The notes under the pieces were generated by a model, which did no database searches, was not told where the DNA came from, and worked only from the letters and a program-made list of their open reading frames with translations. Shown here piece after piece: positions 1 to 4,616 of a stretch of DNA of 13,355 nt. Made by a program: the position numbers and the translations under genes. How positions within the stretch are numbered: the stretch's first letter is position 1; every line of letters starts with the position of its first letter. The stretch comes from Prevotellaceae bacterium (GTDB taxonomy: Bacteria > Bacteroidota > Bacteroidia > Bacteroidales > Bacteroidaceae): the NCBI GenBank assembly GCA_905371275.1, contig CAJPLH010000040.1, positions 1 through 13,355 on the forward strand, in the 5' to 3' direction.

Positions 1-321
1 GTATTTTTCGAGGAAGTCCGTAGCCCCCGAGAAAGCAATTTGGTTGATGTAGCGGTCAATCTCTTCTACCGTCATACCAATACCTTGGTCGCTGATGGTG
101 AGTGTGCCAGCTTCTTTGTCAATGTTCACCGACACTTTCACGTCTGTGGTGTCGCCATTGAATTCGCCCTTACTGGCTAGGGTGCGAAGTTTTTGTGTAG
201 CGTCAACTGCGTTGGCTACGATTTCGCGGAGAAAAATTTCGTGGTCGCTATACAAGAATTTCTTGATAACGGGGAATATGTTTTCGGTCGTGATGCCGAT
301 GTGTCCTTTTTGTGTGGCCAT
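1..321 (-). CDS. htpG: Hsp90-family molecular chaperone HtpG, N-terminal 107 residues (cut by window edge)
   Basis: HtpG is the bacterial cytosolic Hsp90, an ATP-driven chaperone dimer. Only the first part of the N-terminal GHKL ATPase domain is inside the window. Read on the minus strand from ATG at 321-319 it begins MATQKGHIGITTENIFPVIK. The nucleotide-pocket residues are visible: the SDHEIFLREIVANAVDA block (residues 25-41) contains the catalytic Glu33, Asn37 and Asp40, and the DQGIGM loop (78-83) contains Asp78. The reading frame is open to base 1, so the gene continues outside. No TAnnTTTG box or CIRCE-type heat-shock operator is obvious upstream. A 6-bp inverted repeat lies 61-78 bp before the start (382-399), and the 22-nt palindrome array begins about 124 bp before it. 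The family call is secure from these motifs. Confidence 0.97.
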   Translation of the reverse strand, partial: MATQKGHIGITTENIFPVIKKFLYSDHEIFLREIVANAVDATQKLRTLASKGEFNGDTTDVKVSVNIDKEAGTLTISDQGIGMTVEEIDRYINQIAFSGATDFLEKY

Positions 322-381
322 ATTGTCAGCGTTTTATTGATGATGAATGACTATTATGGCCAGTATGATTGCAACATCTGT

Positions 382-399
382 GCCAAATCCATTTTTGGC
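382..399. repeat. Small inverted repeat upstream of htpG
   Basis: GCCAAA (382-387) and TTTGGC (394-399) are exact reverse complements separated by six bases. The dyad lies 61-78 bp upstream of the htpG start codon, where an operator could sit. It is short enough to occur by chance, and I do not recognise it as a known heat-shock operator. Confidence 0.35.
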
Positions 400-444
400 C
401 GATGATTCTCTGACGTCTTGTCGCACTGTCTGTATTTCTGTCGC

Positions 445-576
445 AAAACGACGGCTCGTTTTGTTGAAAACAACGGCTTGTTTTAATGAAAACGACGGCT
501 TGTTTTGTTGAAAACAACGGCTTGTTTTGTTGAAAACAACGGCTCGTTTTAGTGAAAATAACGACTCGTTTTTTCT
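445..576. repeat. Six-unit 22-nt tandem array of palindromes
   Basis: Six head-to-tail units of exactly 22 nt start at 445, 467, 489, 511, 533 and 555. Each has the form AAAACRA-CGGC-TYGTTTT plus a 4-nt linker (GTTG, AATG or AGTG). The 7-nt arms are exact reverse complements in units 1, 2 and 4. Unit 1 has CGA/TCG where units 2 and 4 have CAA/TTG, so both arms changed together. Units 3 and 5 are hybrids with one non-Watson-Crick pair, and unit 6 is degenerate. Arms can also pair across the linker with the next unit (units 3-4 and 4-5 exactly), so dyad centres recur every 11 bp. There are no variable spacers, so this is not CRISPR. Function is unknown; it could be a protein-binding array, an RNA structure or part of a MITE-like element. 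Confidence 0.9.
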
Positions 577-649
577 TCCCTTCAACGAAGGAGGAAAGAA
601 AAGAATAGCTGAATATCAATTTGTGAAAGAAACTTTCTCTGCTCCTTCT

Positions 650-960
650 CGCGCGTACGCGTATACACGCATAACAGGAGTTTTTACTTTTTTGCTGTCA
701 CAAGTGTCACGGAAGTTCTGTAAGATTTTGTTTTACAGGTGTTTATGTGATGTGTTTAGACGGTTCTTAACAATGGAGTGATTTTACTCCCTCTAAAAAT
801 GTTGATTACGGCATCGATAAGCAATTATTTGTTCCCACTTTTTGCTGATTTTTCCACCGATTAACCTTCCCATTATCTCCCGATTTTTTCTCCTCGTGTG
901 ACACTTGTGACAGCAAAAAACAAAACTCTCTGTACTGCGCGCGCACGTAACGCGCGCGTA
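650..960. repeat. 311-bp inverted-repeat structure, possible small non-autonomous element
   Basis: The inner parts of the two arms, 688-710 and 898-920, are exact 23-nt reverse complements built around two GTGACA copies and ending in an A6/T6 run. Similarity continues outward for about 38 more bases: an AAAACTC and CTGT block, then CG-rich sequence, with small gaps. Each arm is therefore about 61-63 nt. The arms flank about 187 bp with no credible gene. The left CG-rich end is strictly alternating pyrimidine-purine for 24 nt (650-673). The right end alternates for 14 nt (936-949) and 10 nt (951-960). The arrangement could be a MITE, the scar of a larger mobile element or a long cruciform. No target duplication is convincing at the ends. 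Confidence 0.65.
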
Positions 961-1040
961 AAGTAAAATAGCCCCCTTATCAAATGGATGGCAAGGAGGA
1001 AAAGAAGTAAAAAGTATTACGAGTAAGAAAGCTTTTAATT

Positions 1041-1322
1041 TTACCCAAATAATTCGGAGTGGGAACCGAAACGAATTAGTTCCGCCACACATTCGCCTTC
1101 ATCAGTATAATATATCCAAATCAAAAGTGAATCACTTTCGACATGACACTCCCAATGATTAGCATAACGTCCGTGCAACTTATGGGCTCTCAAACGAGCC
1201 GGAAGTATTTCCTCACGCTCTATCATACGAAGCACTTCGATGAGTTTTGCTAGAGTTTTTCGCTTATGTTGATAGGCTTTGATATCTCGTTTGAATTGTT
1301 GGGACTGCTCTATTCTAATCAT
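1041..1322 (-). CDS. RelE/YafQ-family mRNA interferase toxin
   Basis: This 93-residue type II toxin probably cuts mRNA on the ribosome, like E. coli YafQ. The match is strongest at the C-terminus, where YafQ has DAHVEPDW and GTHAALFG and this protein has ECHVESDS (58-65) and GSHSELFG (86-93). The residues equivalent to the YafQ catalytic set are His47, His60, Asp64, His88 and Phe92. The YafQ tryptophan after the aspartate is Ser65 here. I chose the ATG at 1322-1320, which overlaps the antitoxin stop by 8 nt (ATGATTAG); a TTG one codon upstream is the alternative. The overlap implies translational coupling. The full-length reading frame and retained catalytic residues suggest an active toxin. 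RelE, YafQ and HigB relatives are hard to separate further without a search. Confidence 0.88.
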   Translation of the reverse strand: MIRIEQSQQFKRDIKAYQHKRKTLAKLIEVLRMIEREEILPARLRAHKLHGRYANHWECHVESDSLLIWIYYTDEGECVAELIRFGSHSELFG

Positions 1323-1551
1323 CAAGCACTGAGGTTAAGAAGGCATCCACGCTTGATGTGTCCACACGACCAGCACGGCCAATTCCTTTTCGAGCGTCTT
1401 CACACGCTTGGGCTGTTACAGGATTGTAAGGGCGATACCCCATATCGTAAAGAATGTCTTCAATATAGTTGTTGAGACTTTTGTTTGCATTTCTAGCGTC
1501 TTGCTCTATTTGTTTCAAGACGGAAGAGGGAAGGGTTATTGTTGCGTTCAT
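1315..1551 (-). CDS. DinJ/RelB-type ribbon-helix-helix antitoxin
   Basis: This 78-residue protein precedes and overlaps the YafQ-like toxin, the usual order for RelB/DinJ-RelE/YafQ pairs. The N-terminus, NATITLPSSVLKQIEQDA, followed by a helix ending near residue 38, fits a ribbon-helix-helix DNA-binding domain: a short beta strand with alternating polar and hydrophobic residues, then two helices. The C-terminal half (about 40-78) would wrap the toxin and neutralise it. Such antitoxins normally repress their own promoter together with the toxin. The promoter at 1609-1639, and a CATATATG palindrome between it and the start codon, would be natural targets, but the operator is inferred. The start at ATG 1551-1549 is the only reasonable one. 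Confidence 0.85.
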   Translation of the reverse strand: MNATITLPSSVLKQIEQDARNANKSLNNYIEDILYDMGYRPYNPVTAQACEDARKGIGRAGRVDTSSVDAFLTSVLDD

Positions 1552-1608
1552 GTTTTCTTTGTTTTGATGAAAATACCTATTTATTGCCGTCTTATTTCAT
1601 ATATGCGA

Positions 1609-1639
1609 CAAAGTTAGGAATAATCCCTCAAAATACAAA
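1609..1639 (-). promoter_or_regulatory. Bacteroidetes-type promoter for the toxin-antitoxin operon
   Basis: On the minus strand TTTG (1639-1636), a 19-base spacer and TAACTTTG (1616-1609) reproduce the Bacteroidetes consensus TTTG-N19-21-TAnnTTTG exactly. The -7 box ends 57 bp before the antitoxin ATG. The palindrome CATATATG (1598-1605), immediately downstream, overlaps the likely transcription start and is a candidate operator. Confidence 0.75.
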
Positions 1640-1873
1640 GAGTTCAATGCAAGAAATAAACTAGGTCACTCAATGATGTTCCAGCATCAGAGAGTGGCAA
1701 ATCATATCAAGTATGTCTGTTTGGGTTCAGTAAAACTTTAATTTGAGCGTGAAAAATGAAGAGGAAATCTAATTTAATCTATCGGAAATGTAATGTCGAA
1801 TTGCGAAAAATGGGGTGTATGAAAGAAAGTTAGGGGGTAAAGTGATTTTTTCTACAAAAAAAATGGGCAAACA
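1640..1873. other. Intergenic stretch with no recognised feature
   Basis: Between the toxin-antitoxin promoter and the lipoprotein promoter, which diverge, lie about 230 bp of AT-rich sequence. I see no convincing reading frame, hairpin with T-run, tRNA or repeat on either strand. Confidence 0.6.
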
Positions 1874-1904
1874 CTTGCTAGCTTCAAAATAGTACGTACC
1901 TTTG
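1874..1904 (+). promoter_or_regulatory. Strong Bacteroidetes-type promoter for the small lipoprotein
   Basis: A CTTG -33 box (1874-1877), a 19-base spacer and TACCTTTG (1897-1904, matching TAnnTTTG) lie 47 bp upstream of the ATG. This is the best plus-strand promoter in the window. It predicts a leader of about 40 nt that is AT-rich and lacks a purine-rich Shine-Dalgarno, as is usual for highly expressed Bacteroidetes genes. Confidence 0.8.
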
Positions 1905-1951
1905 CATTGTTTTAATAGCAATTGATTGTTTCACTCTAAACTCAAAAGACA

Positions 1952-2158
1952 ATGAAAAAGTTAGTTTTCATGTTCGTAGCTCTCGCAGCTATCTCTTTCG
2001 CTTCTTGCGGTAACAAGGCTGAAGCTCCTGCAACTACTGATACTACTGCTGTAGATTCTTCTGCTAACGATTCTACTGCTAAGGACTCTGCTGCAACTGA
2101 TTCTGCTGCTACTCCTGCTGCTGCTGACTCTGCTGCTGCTCCTGCTGCTGCAAAATAA
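1952..2158 (+). CDS. Small Ala/Asp/Ser-rich lipoprotein of unknown function
   Basis: The 68-residue product opens with a lipoprotein signal peptide: two lysines, a hydrophobic core (VFMFVALAAISFAS) and Cys19 as the lipidation site. The mature part is 50 residues with no aromatic residue. It is built from Ala, Asp, Ser, Thr and Pro, with repeats of the type DSAAT, DSAAA and PAAA, and is likely disordered and acidic. Codons are almost uniformly GCT, ACT and TCT, giving near-repetitive GCTGCT runs. Such uniform codon choice, a consensus promoter and a strong terminator together suggest high expression as a single-gene transcript. Short lipoproteins with CGNK followed by acidic low-complexity tails are common in Prevotella-like genomes. 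I know of no assigned function, and a structural role at the envelope is only a guess. Confidence 0.85.
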   Translation: MKKLVFMFVALAAISFASCGNKAEAPATTDTTAVDSSANDSTAKDSAATDSAATPAAADSAAAPAAAK

Positions 2159-2175
2159 TTAGCAAAAAGCTACAA

Positions 2176-2208
2176 GTAATCTAAGGATTACGTGCCCTAA
2201 TTAGGGCA
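2176..2208 (+). other. Two adjacent hairpins in the lipoprotein 3' untranslated region
   Basis: GTAATC-taag-GATTAC (2176-2191) is followed after one base by the perfect 16-bp palindrome TGCCCTAATTAGGGCA (2193-2208). Neither is followed by a T-run, so neither is a terminator on its own. They lie between the stop codon and the terminator at 2223-2257 and may protect the transcript end. Confidence 0.6.
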
Positions 2209-2222
2209 ACTGAGAGAATTGA

Positions 2223-2257
2223 AACCAGTTGGAACATTTGTTCCTACTGGTTTTTTT
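2223..2257 (+). terminator. Rho-independent terminator of the lipoprotein gene
   Basis: AACCAGT (2223-2229) pairs with ACTGGTT (2246-2252). Inside it GGAAC (2231-2235) pairs with GTTCC (2240-2244) around a 4-nt loop. A run of seven T (2251-2257) follows. This is a textbook intrinsic terminator 65 nt after the stop codon. Confidence 0.9.
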
Positions 2258-2284
2258 GTTGATACGAAATCGTCTGCAAACAAT

Positions 2285-2323
2285 AAGGCGGTGCTGCAAT
2301 ATAAGGTGTTGCAGCACCGCCTT
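2285..2323 (-). terminator. Long perfect hairpin, probable terminator for the glycosyltransferase gene
   Basis: A 15-bp perfect stem (2285-2299 with 2309-2323, AAGGCGGTGCTGCAA and its complement) encloses a 9-nt loop. It lies between two converging genes, 107 bp past the glycosyltransferase stop on the minus strand. The minus-strand sequence after the stem is ATTGTTTGC, only a weak T-run, so termination is plausible but not certain. It may also block read-through from the lipoprotein side. Confidence 0.6.
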
Positions 2324-2429
2324 TCGGTGTTTGATAGAGGGAAGATGCCGAGTAGGCCAGTGAGAGGAGGACTAGTTCCAACAATGAAGCCAGAGGGTTT
2401 TGCAAAAGAAAGAATGGCAAGGTGTAGGG

Positions 2430-3617
2430 TTATTCTTGTGCATCAATGGGATGGGCAAACAAGCGTGTGAGGATGCGACGGCTGCACCAAGGTTGTATGA
2501 TGAGCAAAATGAGGATAAGCGTGGGAATGCCATCCCAAAGTATTTGCCAGTAGTCGTAGACAACAAAGGGGAGTGGAGCAATCTTTGTATTCAACCAATT
2601 GTTGGCTTCTGACCAACTCTGGAAGGTGCGGAACGTTCCTACTCCGAGGAAGGCAATAAGCCCGATGAACAAGCAAAAAGTGGCTGCGCTTTTGCTACGA
2701 AACAGATGGACTCCTCGTTGTGCAAGGCGATCGCTCAGGGCGCGTGCTTCGCGTTGTGCTGTTTCTTGCGACAAAGGTTCGTCGGGGAGAGGACGTTGCA
2801 CTGCTGCATCGGGGTGTAGCGAGAGTGCTACACGGTCTGGGGAGGCACAATGTGCCAAAAGGGCGCATTCTCCGAAAGGGATGTCAAGGCTTTGGGCAAA
2901 ATATCCTTGTTCTTCGACCCAACACTTGCGCAAGGCAACGTTGGTGGATTCGCAAGTGGACGGAGTTTTTTTCAACCATAGACGGAAATTGCAGGCTTGC
3001 CATTCCTGGGATTGAAATTGTGCTTTGCGTTGTTCGCTCTCCGAAGTGGCTTCCACAATGCCCAACACGACATCACAGTCTTCGGTGCATTGTTGTTTGA
3101 TGCGTTCCAACCAATTTTCGGAAGTTGGCACACTGTTGGGTGTCACCACTACCACCCAAGGAGCGCGAGCAGAGCGCACACCAAGTGTCAAAGCTAATTT
3201 GCGTGGATGCAGATTGCGATGCGATTGTGGCACAAAGGTATAGCGTAGGTTGTGGTGATCGTTTTGAAATCTCTGTACAATGTTGCGTGTTTCGTCTTCG
3301 CTGTCAGAAGCATCTGCCACTACGATTTCATAAGGGAAGGTCGTTTTTTGTTGTAACCATTGTGCAAGATGACGCTCCATCCACCAATCATCGTTCTCGG
3401 TGGCAATGATGACGGAAATTTCAGGTCGTACGGAGCGCGAGTGGAAAGGAGTATTGATTTTTCCTGCCAGTTCCGCCACAAAAGGTAAGGGAGTTTGGGT
3501 TTGTTGGCGCACGAGACGGGAGAGTTTGCGAAAACTCCATGTGCGGCACAGACCATAAATCAATGCACAACAAGCTAGAATGAGGGAAAGGGCAGTAGAA
3601 ATGATGATTTGCAGCAT
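2430..3617 (-). CDS. Membrane-anchored family-2 glycosyltransferase-like protein with eroded acidic motifs
   Basis: The 395-residue product starts with a membrane segment (about 2-24) and ends with two more (about 311-329 and 364-378). The central part is a GT-A glycosyltransferase domain: PEISVIIAT (65-73), EIVVADAS (97-104), KLALTLG (140-146) and STNVALRK (224-231). In related Bacteroidetes enzymes, as I recall them, KxALTLG is followed by a DAD-type metal-binding motif and later by a GDDDLF-like motif. The corresponding stretches here read TPNSVP (159-164) and GECALL (249-254), so the usual metal-binding aspartates are absent. The enzyme may therefore be inactive or unusual. I start at ATG 3617-3615, just ahead of the membrane segment; an in-frame TTG at 3659 would add 14 residues. 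It follows the TrmH-like gene on the same strand after 133 bp with no clear promoter. Acceptor and donor cannot be told. Confidence 0.8.
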   Translation of the reverse strand: MLQIIISTALSLILACCALIYGLCRTWSFRKLSRLVRQQTQTPLPFVAELAGKINTPFHSRSVRPEISVIIATENDDWWMERHLAQWLQQKTTFPYEIVVADASDSEDETRNIVQRFQNDHHNLRYTFVPQSHRNLHPRKLALTLGVRSARAPWVVVVTPNSVPTSENWLERIKQQCTEDCDVVLGIVEATSESEQRKAQFQSQEWQACNFRLWLKKTPSTCESTNVALRKCWVEEQGYFAQSLDIPFGECALLAHCASPDRVALSLHPDAAVQRPLPDEPLSQETAQREARALSDRLAQRGVHLFRSKSAATFCLFIGLIAFLGVGTFRTFQSWSEANNWLNTKIAPLPFVVYDYWQILWDGIPTLILILLIIQPWCSRRILTRLFAHPIDAQE

Positions 3618-3750
3618 AGGAAAACGATGAATGAGGGAGAGAAGAGTAGGGCTGGTCAAGAGAAAACGAAAGCTGACAGGAAGTAGTCATTTCCATTAAC
3701 AGCAGCACTTTTACGGTCTAATAACCGATTGGGGGGATGACCGATTTTGG

Positions 3751-4521
3751 TTAAACTTGTCGGCGAAACTCGGCAACGGCAACGGCCGTGGCGATGGCCA
3801 CATTTAGACTCTCGCTGGTGGGACGGTGTGCTGGAAAACTAGGAATGAGTAAGCGTTGATTCACCGTGGCTTCCACAGCAGGGCTAATGCCCTTTCCTTC
3901 GTTTCCCATCACCAACACCCCAGAGTGGGGGAGGGGAGCAGCATAGATGTTTTGACCATCGAGGAAGGTGCCGCAGACAGCTACGTTGTGGGGCAAATCC
4001 GAGAGCCATTGGGGCAAATCTACGTACGACACTTTCACTCTGGCAATAGCCCCCATGGTGGCTTGAATGACTTTGGGCGCAAAGGCATCGGCAGTGTCGT
4101 GAGAGCACACCACGTGTTCGATGCCCCACCAGTCGGCTATGCGAATGATGGTGCCCAGATTGCCGGGATCTTGCACCCCATCGAGCGCCAGCACCAATTG
4201 GTGTTGCGCCGCATGGTTGAGGGTCGCTTCATCGACCATTTGGGGGATGCGGAAAAGTGCCAAACCCGCGCGCGGTGTTTTGAGTTGCGACATTTGTTCT
4301 AGTTCGCGCTGCGTGATGGTGACGATTTCTTCCACAAGCTCCAATGATTGAGGGGTACAATCGTGGAGGAACTCTTCAGTGGCACACAACAATTTGCATT
4401 CCAGCAGTGGGAGGAGGTCGCGCAGCACTTTTGCTCCTTCAGCCAGAAAGAGTTGTTCAGCGTCGCGGTGTTTTTTTTGCGCCAGCAGTCGAATCTGTTT
4501 GATGCGATTTTTGCCAATCAT
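3751..4521 (-). CDS. TrmH/SpoU-family RNA 2'-O-ribose methyltransferase
   Basis: Members of this family transfer a methyl group from S-adenosylmethionine to a ribose 2'-OH in tRNA or 23S rRNA, working as dimers with a trefoil-knotted active site. All three SpoU motifs are present in the 256-residue product: motif 1 LDGVQDPGNLGTIIRIAD (113-130, with Asn121 and catalytic Arg127), motif 2 VLVMGNEGKGIS (202-213), and motif 3 LLIPSF...SESLNVAIA (224-244). The N-terminal 95 residues form the usual substrate-binding domain of the RlmB/TsnR-like group, which points to rRNA as the substrate, but the exact nucleotide cannot be assigned. The start at ATG 4521-4519 gives the expected length. It diverges from tamL across a 95-bp gap. 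A TACTTTTG -7 box for this gene sits at 4557-4564 on the minus strand. Confidence 0.92.
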   Translation of the reverse strand: MIGKNRIKQIRLLAQKKHRDAEQLFLAEGAKVLRDLLPLLECKLLCATEEFLHDCTPQSLELVEEIVTITQRELEQMSQLKTPRAGLALFRIPQMVDEATLNHAAQHQLVLALDGVQDPGNLGTIIRIADWWGIEHVVCSHDTADAFAPKVIQATMGAIARVKVSYVDLPQWLSDLPHNVAVCGTFLDGQNIYAAPLPHSGVLVMGNEGKGISPAVEATVNQRLLIPSFPAHRPTSESLNVAIATAVAVAEFRRQV

Positions 4522-4556
4522 ATTGTTGTGTGGTTTTTTAGATGAAAAAGATGCTG

Positions 4557-4593
4557 CAAAAGTACGCGCTTTTTCTGAAAAGAACTATCTTTG
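4557..4593. promoter_or_regulatory. Divergent -7 boxes between the trmH-like gene and tamL
   Basis: On the minus strand TACTTTTG (4564-4557) and on the plus strand TATCTTTG (4586-4593) both match TAnnTTTG, and they point in opposite directions 21 bp apart. Neither has a convincing TTTG -33 box at 19-21 bp, so each may depend on an activator or be weaker. The tamL box predicts a leader of only about 17 nt. Confidence 0.5.
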
Positions 4594-4616
4594 CAAATCA
4601 AAAATAGACCATCTGA

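Larger units (their letters stand above)
322..1040. other. Gene-free stretch between toxin gene and htpG
   Basis: This 719-bp stretch has no open frame with recognisable protein features. It contains an inverted repeat GCCAAA-6-TTTGGC (382-399), a six-unit 22-nt palindromic tandem array (445-576), and a 311-bp inverted-repeat structure with CG-rich alternating ends (650-960). Two small internal hairpins lie at 719-738 (CTGTAA/TTACAG) and 775-790 (GGAGT/ACTCC). The flanks at 577-649 and 961-1040 are purine-rich and show nothing I can name. Both neighbouring genes point left, so any transcript from the toxin-antitoxin promoter that is not terminated would run through this region into htpG. Confidence 0.75.

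Noticed and set aside
445..576. CRISPR array
   Set aside because: The units abut directly with no variable spacers, are only 22 nt, and no cas gene is present.
326..619. Minus-strand 97-codon frame through the palindrome array
   Set aside because: Its protein repeats simply mirror the 22-nt DNA repeat; several frames are open at once, so it carries no coding signal.
588..1002. AAGGAGGAAA at 588 and 993 as target-site duplication of the inverted-repeat structure
   Set aside because: The copies are purine-rich, lie tens of bases outside the arms at unequal distances, and could easily be chance.
2599..3100. Overlapping 126- and 138-codon frames opposite the glycosyltransferase gene
   Set aside because: Composition is Arg/Cys/Ser-rich as expected of antisense frames, with no start signal or motif.
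3856..4302. 148-codon frame opposite the TrmH-like gene
   Set aside because: It is antisense to a gene with all three SpoU motifs and has no features of its own.
4542..4607. Possible upstream peptide or alternative start for tamL (MKKMLQKYALFLK...)
   Set aside because: It is in the tamL frame but is closed by TAG at 4605 and TGA at 4614, and the likely tamL -7 box lies inside it.
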